Below, piece after piece: positions 1 through 11,276 of a stretch of 64,000 bases of DNA (positions are counted from its first letter, which is position 1; the number at the start of each line of letters is the position of its first letter). The stretch is from NCBI GenBank assembly GCA_964030785.1, contig OZ034975.1, positions 35,121,769 through 35,185,768 on the forward strand, in the 5' to 3' direction. This DNA is from Siderastrea siderea (Eukaryota; Cnidaria; Anthozoa; Scleractinia; Rhizangiidae). Position numbers and translations under genes: made by a program. A model generated the notes under the pieces. The model was not told the DNA's origin, made no database searches, and saw only the letters and a program-made list of their open reading frames with translations.

Positions 1-2
1 GA

Positions 3-435
3 CTTCATGGATATTATTGGAGATTTGAAGCTCGATTTCACATCAGGGGAAGTGTTTCTGATATCAAAAGCAAGATTAAGTCCTGGCTTAAGCACTTCCT
101 TGAGATTTATCAAACAAAAGATGTCACTCCATACATGCATGCACTATGGTTTCATACCCCTGAATTCCTGTCACTCTATCACAACATCTCCTACTATACC
201 CAACAGGGTATGGAGAAGTACAATGACAGGGCTTCTAAAGATTACTTCAAATCGACAAACCACAAAGGAGTGGATGCCCTTAAACAGCTTTTTCAGAAAA
301 AAGAATCGAATCCAATTCCTGGAAGCCACTGGGTGTGAAAGATTAAAGCTTAGCTATAAATGCAGCAACTGTTCTGAATATGGACATACCGTTAAGACAT
401 GCACATCTAAATGTAAACATTGTCAAGCTCACTCT
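3..435 (+). pseudogene. Transposase-like C-terminal remnant with zinc knuckle (frameshifted, 5' end outside window)
   Basis: An open frame enters from the window edge and runs to about 338. It contains the pattern TPYMHALWFHTPEFL, then YTQQGMEKYNDRASKDYF and STNHKG. After the A-run near 300 the sense moves into another frame, which continues with a Cys/His knuckle (CSNCSEYGHTVKTC) and a CKHC pair, stopping at 435. I have the impression that similar modules (a QQG-EK-ND block followed by a CCHC knuckle) recur in cnidarian and sponge transposon-like proteins, but I cannot name the superfamily. The frame change at the homopolymer suggests a decayed copy, or a sequencing error. No start codon is visible because the gene begins upstream of the window. 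Confidence 0.5.
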
Positions 436-578
436 TGATGTACACATCTGATAAAGGAAGATGGCAAATGGAAGCAAAGATGCTTGTCTCACCAGCCAGA
501 ACAGGGTACTAACTCCAGCAATCTCTAACTGGCCATACTACATCAAGAATTGCATTTTCATGAACTCTACAGACTCAA

Positions 579-1310
579 TTACTGTCTGTCATTATAGGTA
601 TTTGTGTTACCATCACCCCGTACAAACTGAAATGAAACAAAATAGCAGTTCTCAATCTCTGATTTAATATACTGCCCACCAATGAGTTTGTATTCTGCAA
701 TGGGGCTTCTCTGTCCAAGCCAATACTTCACAGTTCCTTCAATTACATATGCAAAATCACCATTACAATTTAATATTCTCTCGTCCCACTTCTGTCCCAG
801 GAAAGAATCCAGAATACGATTTGACTTAGGTCGAAACACTACTCTTCTTCTCTCCGTGACAATAGGGGAAACACTTCCAAGTCCCATCATAAACACATCT
901 TGGTCATCATTGAAATCTATGTTTATTTCTGGATCCTCACGACGACCAGACCTCAACTTTTTCTTTATTTCGCGATAAAGAAGGCCAAGGAAAATTTGTT
1001 CTCGGTCTTCCACTGATTGCTCTGTCGGTGTGAACAGCCTTTCTCTTCGACGAAATGGGAAATAATTGTGTCCCTCGTCGCCGCCGAAAGATCGCCACTC
1101 ATCAAATTGCGTGCTGTAGCCAACAAAGTGAATTGTTCCCCTGTTATTGACTTTGCCCACTTCTGTCACTTCGATGTCATAAAGGTTTTTATTCCTCTTT
1201 CGAACCTCGGGCGTTTTAACTACAGTAAATCGGCTGAATTCCTCGGTATATCTCTTTGGTTTCTTCACCTCATTCCGCAGCCATGTTGGAAAGTATTACC
1301 TGACATGCGC
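579..1310 (-). CDS. Chromo-barrel/Tudor-knot-like ORF, about 229 codons or more
   Basis: A minus-strand open frame ends at 579. It holds the pattern LYDIEVTEVG followed by IHFVGYSTQFDEWRSF, typical of a chromo-barrel or Tudor-knot beta-barrel, a small chromatin- or RNA-binding module. Downstream is a charged stretch (LLYREIKKKLRSGRRED) with no domain I recognise. The frame has no ATG at its 5' end: it opens at a stop near 1305 and passes through GTG at 1268. The ORF is therefore probably an internal or terminal exon, or a transposon-carried ORF whose start is missing. It is convergent with the zinc-knuckle remnant at 3-435, so the two may belong to one mobile element. Function is not assigned beyond the domain likeness. 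Confidence 0.5.
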
Positions 1311-1552
1311 AGCAGCAAATTTAGTCAATCGCGCGAGCCTGGGGAGCAGAAAAACAAATGTCCGCCTCAATGGGGAGAGACTTTGATATGACAAGAACGG
1401 GAGAGCCCCTGGGCAGTTACTCTTACCAAACGAGTTCCAGAAGCGTTTGAAATCCTCCCCGCTGACTGGCCAGAAAAATTTCAACCCCATCACCCCAACT
1501 AGCTGCCCCTGGGTCTCCGAGGATGAGAAAATTCTTAATCTGAGTTATCATT

Positions 1553-2128
1553 TAACCCTATTCAGACCGGGGGGGCGATTGTGCCCGCACTGACTTTAGG
1601 CGTTTTTAACTTTTTTCATAAGCAAGCTTAACCCACCAAATTTGATGACTTTTCCTAAAATTTATCTGGCAACAAATTGGCATAACAAATGCTTGTCCAT
1701 CAAGTTTGACGTTACCATGGCAACCACCTTTTGAGAGGCTGTTTTTTCAGAATTTTAAATTTTCAACTTTTCATTAAAAAATACCGTTTCTGAAGTAAGT
1801 TTTACATTTTAATATCATTTTCGTGTTCTTTCATTGATTTCGGTTACTTTTTGGTCAATTTTGGCAATTTTCAAAGGTTCTGGAAAAATAAAAAAATCCA
1901 AGATGGTGGATCCAAGGTGGCCACCGATTTAGAACCTGACGTAGTTGATACATCAATTGACGTCATCAGATTATGTTGCGGACCTCAAAGGAAACATTTT
2001 TGGAAGTACTATCTGCCCTCCAAGTTTCGTTGTCATAGCCTCAATGTTCTCGGAGTTAAGAGATGGGGGCCGAATCAGCCCCCCCCGGTCCCAGGAGACC
2101 AAAAAAAGCCCGGTCTGAATAGGATGAA
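1553..2128. mobile_element. R1-family inverted-repeat element (MITE-like), full copy
   Basis: The left end reads CCTATTCAGACCGGG, and the same string appears inverted near the right end (CCCGGTCTGAATAGG). The interior carries 'GATGACTTTTCCTAA...TTTATC' and 'CCATGGCAACCACC' signatures that recur at 5264-5470, 6786-7140, 25879-26205 and 49134-49710. There is no transposase ORF, as expected for a non-autonomous element. Exact ends and target duplication are not resolved. Confidence 0.6.
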
Positions 2129-2234
2129 GAGCGTCACCGCTTCCCCCTTAGGTTAGGTTACGCAATTGCATGCTAAAGTATAAAAAATTCTTACAAGTAC
2201 TAATAAAGTATAGCTATAACGTAAGAGGTAACTA

Positions 2235-2840
2235 CAAAGGTATTAAAACTGCAAGCCTACGTATTTTCTGACATGTTGGTACTGGTACTTTTCTTATTAA
2301 TTCTAGGGCTCTCTCCAGTTGTCTTCATTACTAAGGGAACGAAGCTCCGGAAGATGTTTTTGTTTTTATGATAAATCCATGCCATTTAGTAGATCTTTCC
2401 CCTTTACCACATAGTACTTTGCTCCAGCTGGTGATGACCGTTCTAACTTGCTAGGTTTAGCTGTTTCCATTATTGGGCTTATACTTCGTGACAGACAGTT
2501 GATCTGGAAGAGATTATTGTGAGACTTAGTAAGACTATTTTGGTATAAGTGCAGCTGACCACAACATTTTTTAGCTAGGGTATCGGACACCCTAATGGAT
2601 ACCAGGATAAGTGGAAACAAGAAATCTTTGAGGAATTTGTTAGATACGAAACGTTGCGTGAGCGTGTTGTCCCCTGTCCGTTGTTGGTAAAATCCAGCAA
2701 CGGTTTTTTTCTGAAGTTATTCTCACCTTTCCTTTTTGTTGAATGAAGCAATGAACAAATTGATGTCACTAGTCTTGGCCTTCCAGATCTACAGCAACTT
2801 CGAAAAGGGAGAGTGCGAAAAGCAGAAAGTTAGCAAGAGA
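2235..2840. repeat. R2 dispersed repeat, copy 1
   Basis: The blocks 'ACGAAGCTCCGGAAGA', 'GATACGAAACGTTG', 'GAGCGTGTTGTCCC' and 'AGCAACGGTTTTTT' recur in the same order at 32985-33640, and parts recur at 3318-3440 and 36370-36570. No conserved protein is visible. It may be a degraded non-coding element or part of a segmental duplication. Confidence 0.5.
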
Positions 2841-4430
2841 GGTGTAAATACTAGGAATGCCATTGTGATCATTTCCTACGTTAGAGTCCCTGAGGGAGTG
2901 CCACGCTTTAAAAAACAGTCCTTAATAGTAATTGGTTGCTTTGTCAACGATTTTAACATTGTCAAAGTCTCAGGTGTGTTCTTGTACGTGTTGAACAATC
3001 TTTGAATTCAATGAAAAATTTCAAACAGCTGTTTAATGTTCAGAGATCCTGTCTTTTATAGCTCTTCCGGTTTATCCGTAGTAGACAAAATCACAGCTTA
3101 AACAATGCATTTTGTTGAATTCAAAGATTGCTCAACACGGATACCTTTTCATCTGCATAATGTAGGGCCGTTTTTTCAGTTTTAATCCCATCACTAATCG
3201 AAGTGTCTGTTGTTTTTGCCAGTGTCAAACCATGTTTAAAATTTTCATTCTGATTCCAGGCTACAATGTTAGTATTTTTGTAAACAGCCATTAACATTAA
3301 AGTAATAAACAGATTTATAATAACTGTAAACCAACGTATTTCCTGACGTGTTGGTGGTACTTTTCTTAGTAATTCTCCTTAGGCTTTCTTTCATCTTTCC
3401 GCATTACTAAGTTGTAATAATGAAACTATAGATCATTTGCTACGTTAGAGATCCTGAGGGAGTCCCACGCTTCAAGGAACAGTCTTTAATGATAAAAGAC
3501 TGTAAAAAAAGTAAAAGAAAAAATAATGTGTGGAGCTTCGCTTTTAGGCCTGGCTAAATGTATTTATCATGTTATCTGCAGTCTGCAGTATGCATTTTGA
3601 ACTACCTGAATTTGAGATTTTCGGGCACAATCTTTGGTGGGTTAAACGATTCTTTACTTCATAGCACCTCAAGTATGTATTAAGCCAAAAAAAAAAAAGA
3701 AAAGCAAAGCAAATGGTTTTTGATTTCCACACTATTTCCCAAAATGATGCTCCTTTCAAGAACGTACCCACAATAATTTGTTAACACTGATAACACAGGA
3801 ATGCTTAAAATCAATCAATCAATAAATAAATAAATCAATTAAAATATGCTAATATTATAATAATATAACTAATATAATACAATAATATTAAGAAATAGGG
3901 GGTATGGGGGGGAGCTTGTCGCAGTAACTTGATATGGCTCCCTCGATCGCAAGTTAAAAATATTTCAAGAGGCCAAATCTTTTTTTTTTTAATGATGTGC
4001 TTAATTTCAGTTCATAACATCTATTTAACTGAATATTTTTAACGGATTTCATCTTTTTTCGTCTGTTTGAAAAACCTGCAGGAACAATTATTAGCAATGT
4101 TTGATCGCACATGGGTGGAAAAAAAAAAGCTCAATTTTCTCACATGGACAAAGGTTTCCGGTACAAAGGTAACGTATATTGAAAGCTTTGTGGGTATCAT
4201 TCCAACTGCAGTCGCTCCTATGATATCTATAACTGGTGGGCGAAGGAATAAAGGCTGAAAAGATAACCCCTGTAAATGAAACTTTATTAAAGTCTGTGTT
4301 CTGTTCAGTATACGCATAGTAATGCTGTTTGACATGAGTTTATTGCAACAAGAACTTACTCTCCAGTAAAAGCATAGGAAGACTCCGAAGACGAAATATG
4401 GGCAAAAAGGTTCATTATTTTAATGTTTTC
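2841..4430. other. Non-coding interval with degraded R2 fragment
   Basis: No supportable coding exon. A partial R2 copy lies at 3318-3440. A/T-rich short repeats lie at 3805-3895. Short ORFs here have no recognisable domain and follow homopolymer runs. Confidence 0.4.
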
Positions 4431-4442
4431 CCATGTACTCAC

Positions 4443-4700
4443 CAACGTTATTAACAACACTAATGTTAAGTGTACCCAAAGACGTTATACCATTAGTAGT
4501 ACTACAAGTGTAGTTTCGAAAGTGATCCTTCTTCACACAAGAGATAGACAACATATAGTTTTCTCCTTTCTGCAACAGAGTGTCATTTTTACCTAGGTAA
4601 CAACTGGTGGTGGATATCTACTGACAGGGCAACGTATTGTCAGCGAGTCACCTTCGCTTACGTGATAAATCCTCTTGATGCAATTCGCATCAGGTTTTTT
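4443..4700 (-). pseudogene. Decayed Ig-domain exon of gene A
   Basis: On the minus strand the segment reads like an I-set Ig domain: HVSEGDSLTIRCPVSRYPPP, then after a break KNDTLLQKGENYMLSISCV and NYTCSTTNGITSLGTLNISV. The B-strand Cys and the Y-x-C of the F strand are present. Two lesions are visible. The core Trp position after VVT is TAG instead of TGG, and a one-base deletion in the A-run just after it shifts the frame. The 3' border is a good donor (G|GTGAGT) in phase 1, as in the intact exons at 5700-5969 and 9536-9895; the 5' border is unclear. It lies in line and in orientation to be the next exon of gene A, implying that gene A is decaying or skips this exon. Confidence 0.6.
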
Positions 4701-5250
4701 AAGAGGACTTTAACATTTGAATATAAGAAAAATGAGGTGAGTTGTTTCGAAAGGTGGAAACTGCAGGTTGCAGGATGCAGGTTGTGGGTAGCAGGATAGA
4801 GGTTCCAGATTGCATGTTACAGCCTTACAACATACAACCTGCAACCTGCAGTTTAAACCTTCCAGCATTGTATCTGTTCTATCATTGATTCTGTTAGCAA
4901 TTGTCCATGTAAGACCTTTCAAAGAAAAGGCAAAACATTTTATTGCAGTTTCCTCATTTGTCAACACAACCATAACGGTGCAACCTGCTTTTTGCATCCA
5001 GATAAGTAAGTTCTAGGTATTACTTCAGTAGCAAGTTCTTTTTCATCTGGGTGTTGCAACCGTCCTTGAAAGATTACTTTGCTAGAGGCACTTATGTGTC
5101 GGACGTACAAGCAAAGTAATTAACCCCGACCGTGATACAAAGGGGGTGGGAGGTGATGGACCCCTTAGGTTTTCGTTACGTTACAATATTTCGAAAAGAT
5201 CTCACCTTTAGTAGAAAGCTTGTGATGTGCTCTACAAGATGAGGTATATA
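4701..5250. other. Non-coding interval
   Basis: It contains short GCAGGTTGCAGG/CAACCTGCAG repeats around 4760-4855 that can fold back on each other. No coding exon is supported. Confidence 0.35.
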
Positions 5251-5263
5251 TAATGGTTTGCCG

Positions 5264-5470
5264 TGCTGCTGGGAGCCTGTGACGTCATCCAAGATGGTCG
5301 CCATTCTAAGCGCCATCTTCGATCTTACCGAAAATTAGAAATTTTCAAAAAACGTCAAAAATTGGAAAATTTTGATGCTGGGCTTGATAACATTTTGGGC
5401 ATTTTTCACCTATCAAGGGTAAAAAACGGTGGCATTCCCCACCCCCACCCCCCCATTGTGCGCCCGAGGG
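5264..5470. mobile_element. R1-family fragment
   Basis: It shows the 'GACGTCATCCAAGATGG' stretch and the G/C-rich terminal block followed by 'GAGGGTTAAC' seen in other R1 copies. It appears truncated at one side. Confidence 0.35.
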
Positions 5471-5699
5471 TTAACAAGGAAGTTATCTACATTGGAACTT
5501 TTCAAAATGAGGTCATTTGGGGTAATAGTGACGAGCACTTAGGACGGCTGCGTTGGAGGCTATTGGGGTTGTGGCTGTGAAAGCAGCAGCGACTCTAAGA
5601 AAATTGTTAACATGCACACAGCAATCGTGATACAATTAGAGTGATCGCACTTTGCAAAAACCATTTTTGCTGTTCTCGCAATTATTTAACAAACTTTAC

Positions 5700-5969
5700 C
5701 TAATACTTGCAGGTAGCCTGTAGCTGTAGTTGGCTGGTCAACGTTGGCAGTAGCCTTACAGACATAAAACCCACTACTACTAACGGAGACATCTTTTATG
5801 GTGAGCTCAGAGGACCCACTGCCAGAGGAATTGCTCAAGAGTTCATCTTGACCATAAAAGTCAGTATACCACGTGAATGACTGACTTGGAACATTAACGG
5901 CACTGCATGTAAATGTTGTAGATGTGCCCACTTCAGCCACTTGAATAGCAGGATGTACAAAAGCTGGGC
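5700..5969 (-). CDS. Ig-domain exon of gene A (intact)
   Basis: The exon is 270 nt (90 codons), bounded on the minus strand by an acceptor (TTCTTTAG) and a strong donor (G|GTAAAGT), phase 1 on both sides. The product has the Ig pattern: STTFTCSAV (B-strand Cys), FTWYTDF (core Trp), then SSELTIKDVSVSSSGFYVCK (L-T-I and Y-x-C of the F strand). Ig domains of this kind form the extracellular part of receptors and adhesion proteins. It follows exon 9536-9895 of the same gene and precedes the damaged exon at 4443. A close paralogue lies at 35160-35453, sharing the exon start and the GSGSS-LTI core. Which receptor this is cannot be stated, because transmembrane and cytoplasmic exons of gene A were not found. 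Confidence 0.72.
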
Positions 5970-6019
5970 CTAAAGAACGAACCCGAATTACCGCCATTAG
6001 TCAACTTAATTTTAATGAA

Positions 6020-6021
<2 letters not shown>

Positions 6022-6077
<56 letters not shown>

Positions 6078-6078
6078 G
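6022..6078. repeat. (TTA)n microsatellite
   Basis: About 57 bp of uninterrupted TTA units. Confidence 0.95.
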
Positions 6079-6300
6079 TTACTTAAATTTGACTTTGATT
6101 TCATTCAGTGTGGCCTATTGTAAGGCGACTGAACCTTTTTACGGATGTCATGCAACTTGGAATTTTCAGTGCTTTTCATTAAAACATTACCATACAAACA
6201 AATTGAAAGACCTTAGAACATTGCGTGATTTATTATACAAAAATCACGAGGTTGCGAAGCTAGCAAAAAAGTCGGCTGCTATCTTGTGGGAATATAAGGA

Positions 6301-6747
6301 CTGGTTTTCACTAGTAACGAAGTCGGAATCAGAGTCGGAGTTGTAATCGGAGTCGTAAGAGCGCTTACGTTCTAGTGAAAATCAAGCAACGGAGTCGTAA
6401 GCGGAGTCTAATTCAGGGCTCGTTAATCGGAGTCCCAAGAATCATAACGTTTCCCTTTTCTTATGATTGCTCTTATGGCTCAGTCGCTTATGATTTAGTG
6501 AAAACCAGGTTGTCGGCGTCGTAAGCAGAAGAAGAATAAAAAACCAATCACAGGGCTCGTCCTCAGGCGCACAGGGTACAAAATTGTGCTTACGACTCGG
6601 AAAATCTGGTCTTCACTAGTTCATAAGCGACGGAATCGTAAGCGCAAACGGAAACTCTGCTTACGACTCCGTTGTTTGATTTTTATTAGATCGTAACGAT
6701 CTACGCTTCTGATTATGACTCCGACTCCGTTGCTAGTGAAAAACCAG
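6301..6747. mobile_element. 447-bp MITE, TIR CTGGTTTTCACTAG
   Basis: The left end CTGGTTTTCACTAGTAACG is inverted at the right end (CGTTGCTAGTGAAAAACCAG), followed inward by repeated AGTCGGA/CGTAAGCG units in both orientations. No ORF of note. Ends of this kind suggest a non-autonomous DNA transposon; a clean target duplication was not seen. Confidence 0.7.
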
Positions 6748-6785
6748 CTTTAAGAACCTACCTTACCCAATTTTAACAGAGTACT

Positions 6786-7140
6786 TTTAATTAACTTGTA
6801 ATTAACCCTAGTCAACCCTGGAGGGGGGGGGGGGGGCACAAAGTAATTGCGTTGTATTTGAACGTGTAACTGTTTTAACATGCAAGCACAAGCCACCAAA
6901 CCTTGTCCCTTAACTGGGACCAATTTGGTATGACATTCCATTGTTAAGCAAATCTGTTGCCATGGCAACCTTATTTGACAAGTAGATTTCTCAAAATTTA
7001 CTGCTTGAAGTGAAAAATATATCTCTAACTTTTACATTTTAGATCATTTCAGTGTTCCTTTCTTGGTTTTTATTACTTTGTCGACAATTTTTTTTGTGTG
7101 CTTTTTTTAAGGTGTTGGAGAAAGGAAGAAATTCAAGCCG
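6786..7140. mobile_element. R1-family copy, partial, with poly-G tract
   Basis: It starts TTAACCCTAGTCAACCCTGG followed by a run of 15 G (6822-6836). The interior matches the 'CCATGGCAACC' and 'TTTACATTTTAGATCATTTCAGTG' signatures of the copy at 1553-2128. Confidence 0.5.
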
Positions 7141-8290
7141 GCATATAAACGATGGCTGTCGTTTGAAAATTATGACGAAATATACTATTAATATCTAATT
7201 ATTATAACGATACCTATATAAATGTAATCTAGTATATAAAATTGCATATCTTTTTTTTTTTAGTTACTGTATAAAACAAAGAACGACGATTCCATGCAAG
7301 TGACGTTTTTACTTGTATGAGGGGTAATTCCAGTACATGTTGCTGCCAGGTCAATATATAATACATTCTCGGTCTTGCCACTAATTTTAACAAGGCAGTT
7401 AAATTTAAGGCCAAATCACCGTAAAGGGGACTTCCAAGCTTGATCGTTAAGTACTAGAAAGTCGATCAAATTTCTTTGGGAGTGGGAGTGTTCTTCGATT
7501 TTTATTTTTGCTGATTATACCTTTCAATGTAGCCATCGCTCAAATGGCTCTACTCACACACTAGATGAAGAAACTGAAGAAGATCAAAAAAGGTTTTTTT
7601 TAACACAGAGCTGTCAAGACGTTTGTCAATTCGTCGCACGATAAGCAGACACTTCCTCAAGAGTATCCAAAGGGACCTGGACCCTTCTTTTTGGTATCTT
7701 AGCAGAATGTGTAGCTGTTGTAGACACATTCAAGGCCATCAGACAAGCCCCACATAGCGGTTTTAATTTAACAAGAGATCTCGACATTTTCAAAATGACA
7801 AATCGTTTTCTAGAAAATATTGTAGGGTTAAATCGTTTTTTACGACTACCGGTTAAAATTTTTCAATTTTTACGTCTAACGACTAAATTTCTGGCCGTTT
7901 TACGGTTAACGGTTAACCCCATTGGGACCCTCTTGTTGTGCAATTTCTTGTCAGACGTTGGATATCTAGGGACAAGTTACTTTATAAAGATGATGGGATG
8001 GGAGGGAGGAGGTGTTGCAATCACTGTCTCAAAATAACAAAATAATGTTCGCACACTTGCGTGAAAAGAGGCCTGTCTTTGTCTGATTATTTTCATTTTC
8101 ATTACTTCCTTACATCACATCTTTTGTTCATTTAAAAAAGAACCCTCTCCCTTATGTGTGCAATACATATGAATGAAATAGGAGATATGAAATAGGATGT
8201 GGCTCAAGAGAGAATGAAAGAGGCAAAAAGATTTCTATATATGCACCACCAAATAACTTTGGGTTAATAGTGGATTGCTTTGGCGGCCAT
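7141..8290. other. Non-coding interval
   Basis: No coding exon is supported. A short tandem of 'TTTTTACGACTACCGGTTA'-like units lies at 7815-7920. Confidence 0.35.
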
Positions 8291-8297
8291 ATATTTA

Positions 8298-9046
8298 ACA
8301 ATTATCCTGCGAAATCGCGCGGAATATCACCTGATACTTAGCCCGACGAGGCCGTAAGCCGAGTTGGCTAAATCAGGGGATATTCCGCAAGATTGAGCAG
8401 GATAATTGTTTTATTATTCAACAAATTCCCATCGGCTACCATTTTCAGAACGAGAAAAACTACGGCTCTATGATAAAAACGCTAAAAGCTAGCAACACAT
8501 GCATAAACTTAATAAGAATCAAAACAGAACTTCAAGAAATCGAAGTTTACTACCGTTCACTTAAAAAGACTTATTTACAAACTCATGTTTGGAAATGGCA
8601 AGACAAAGAAAAAAAATATTGCTACCTTACCGAGAATAAGTCCTCTTTCTGTGAATTAAAATCTTTTCAACTTTAGTCTTTACAACTTTCCGTGAGCAAG
8701 AGTGCTGCTTGGTTCGCAATAGCATTTTCTTGGTTGAGTTCTCACTATGAAAATTCCAAGTCAACCTCTGGATATCTTTGTGAGCTGAAGCAAATACTTG
8801 TTGACTCTTTGAGAGCATTTAATCGTGGAAAGTTTCTTCCAGAGAGTTAACATTGACGGAGAACACTGCTAAAACTGCCTCGCTTTTCAAAATGGCCGCC
8901 AAACAAGCAATGAAAGAAAATCTGCAGTGCACTTCCAAATATGGTCATTTACCTATATCGCAGGATATCTGTCATGTAGGATGACAGATATTGAGGGCTT
9001 CCTTACCATATATGGGCATAGTGACAATTTGTTGAATAATAATAAT
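8298..9046. mobile_element. Inverted-repeat element with terminal hairpin
   Basis: Positions 8298-8411 form an imperfect hairpin: CAATTATCCTGC and GGAATATC at the left reappear as GATATTCC and GCAGGATAATTG at the right. Immediately inside, TTATTATTCAACAAATT (about 8412) is inverted at AATTTGTTGAATAATAA (about 9027). The layout suggests a MITE of 0.64-0.75 kb. No transposase is present. Confidence 0.5.
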
Positions 9047-9535
9047 AGTTAACATCCAATTATAATTTTAAATGTCCTTTAAACAACATTTTTCATTTTT
9101 CATTTTTTTCAATTTCCTTGAAGTTCACCCATTGTCTACTTTCTTCTATTTGATAAACACTATAAAAATGGCCAAAACGTTTAAACTGTTTCTGGAGTGT
9201 TGCGCTATTTAAATATTTCTGGAGTGTTGTTGTGATGCGGGTGGGTGGGCGCGTACGCTGACGTCACAACCAAAATTTCTCGGATCGACAGGTTACCAAA
9301 TTTCCCTTAACAATGGTGCTCCGAAAGTGCGCTGCCCGCGCTGCTCCGCTAAAAATGGCCAAAACATTTGAAATGTTTTTGGCGTGTTGCACTACAAAAA
9401 CGTGGTGGCATCTTTGGATTGCATGAAATCTCAGGGGCGTAATCAAGGGAAAAGGCTGAAACTTAAAAAGAAGATAGGGAAAGGAAAAGGTATTAATCTG
9501 AGCATTGTAATATACAGTTACGAATGTAATCATAC

Positions 9536-9895
9536 CTGTGACAACAAGGCTAATGATACTATCTTCTGTATTCCCACTTTTGTCTTCTAGTTTACATCTC
9601 ACTTTAATAGTGTCCTCAAAGGTGACACTCTTCAAGACAAAAGTTGCCTTTCCTTTCTTAAACACTCTCTCCCTGAACTCTGTTGGCATGGCTGGATTAT
9701 ACTTAAGAATGCCATCACCTGATTCCAGCATCAGCTTTACAGTTTTGGCCGCTGTCCTGCTGTAAGCCCACCAACTAGTTTCACCAAGTTCAGCGGTTTT
9801 ATTGTCAACTGAGTAATCCCATTCCAAGATCGCGTCTGTACCTGCCATAAAGTATACTGGGTTTGATGGTAGTTTAGTAAATGTCAGGACTCCTT
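9536..9895 (-). CDS. First Ig-domain exon of gene A
   Basis: The exon is 360 nt (120 codons), phase 1 on both sides. It lies between an acceptor (TTTCTCTACAG) and a donor (G|GTATGA) on the minus strand. The product starts EGVLTFTKLPSNPVYFMAGT, carries LEWDYSVDN and ends FEDTIKVRCKLED, SIISLVV. This is an Ig-V-like fold with the second Cys (V-R-C) visible; the first Cys of the usual pair is not obvious. Joined to the signal exon at 12768-12846 (phase 1), it gives a secreted or membrane protein with an N-terminal Ig domain. In gene C, by comparison, the signal exon is followed by a different Ig exon. The open frame continues past the donor into the intron down to 9264, which I regard as read-through. 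Confidence 0.68.
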
Positions 9896-9896
9896 C

Positions 9897-11270
9897 TGTA
9901 GAGAAAAATAATGAAGTGGAAAAGTCTATCTATCGTGTTTTCTTTAGAATGGCTAGAAACTTACTTGTTTTACGTGTTAACTACCAATCAGTTTAGTTTT
10001 CATGGAGTATTTTATTGCTGGTTTTCACGTGACGTCATAAAATTATAATATCGTAAATCGCGAGGTCTTCTGATTTTATATCCAAACTAGGTTGAAGAAG
10101 ACTTAAAAATATATATTTTCACAAGTCTCCAGCCGGTAGCCTCTTGAATTTCTGCCTTTAACCCTACGTGACACCAACATGGCGTTCATAACAAAGCTTT
10201 CTCTTGTGCAAGAAGGGGCTCTCCTTGTGATGTTTAGCAGTTTGGACAGTTAGAGCATTAGTAGGGAAATTAATGTGAATTTATAGTAGTTCACAAGAGA
10301 AAAGTAATCGCTTGAAGAGCAGAAGTGAATTCCAGATGTTTTCATTGATTTCCGACCGCCATGTTGGTGTCCCTCCAACATGGCGTTTCCATACTTAGCT
10401 CTATAAATTTCAGTCGAACGTTTTGGCAAATAACCCAGCAACGGAATACCGTACAGATCTGAGACTTAGCGAAATTGTTTATTTGTTGATCTTTTACACT
10501 GTTACAAATTCTTGGCTTCTTTCGTTGAATGGTTTTGATTCTAATGTTGTATGGCGTGACAGTGAAAACCGAGAATGGTTCACAAGGGTCTAGTTGCTTC
10601 TTCTCATGTCGCAAGGACCAGGAAAGAAAAGTAACTGTATGTCTGTTTGAAAATGTCACATAAGTTAATAAACAAAAGGGAGTATTATAAAACAAGCAAG
10701 AGGGTCCACAATAGGTTTTTCGGATTACGGAATTCAGGCTTTTTAAGGGCAAAATTCGGGAATAAGTAATAAATATTGAGCGAGGTTCGGGATTTAAAAT
10801 ATGAACGGGATACGCGATGTAACAATTGGTCATGCCCTTGTCCAAGAGGTTTTACTCTCTTTTTTTTTTTCCAAACGAACTTTTGCGCAGACGCCAGGGT
10901 CTGGATCTGACCTCGCAGACGCTGATTGGTGGATATTTTAACGACCACGCAACTTAATGTGATTGACCCGCTTGATTGAACCTATCGAGAAGTGGATGAG
11001 GGTATCTGTCACATTACCGAGATATGACACCATCCGATTCAGTGCTAACCGCCAGAATAAAAAATTATATATATTTCAGTACTGCTCAGTCGATTTATAA
11101 GTAAGACACCGTTAGAAAACCAAGGGAATTTGAATTTGTTAGCACCCAGGCCTTGGAGATGAAGCAGAATTAGTCAAATGACACAAACATTTCTCTCAGC
11201 GTGATCCAGACTATACCGGTGGTTGATTGTGTGGTTGATTAAGAGCAAAATAAATTTATTTCTCTAAAAA
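9897..11270. other. Gene A intron 1, non-coding
   Basis: Repeat-derived non-coding DNA. CAACATGGCG motifs in both orientations at 10175-10390 and a GGTTTTCACGTGACGTCA start at 10021 look like element ends. No exon is supported; the small minus-strand ORFs here have no domain. Confidence 0.4.
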
Positions 11271-11276
11271 GCCCCG

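Noticed and set aside
3544..3771. Possible transmembrane segment on the minus strand
   Set aside because: The hydrophobic stretch comes from an A-run and lacks an acceptor and the right phase to be gene A's membrane exon.
10250..10948. Overlapping minus-strand ORFs of 63-167 codons
   Set aside because: No domain, they overlap in different frames, and lie in repeat-rich intron DNA.
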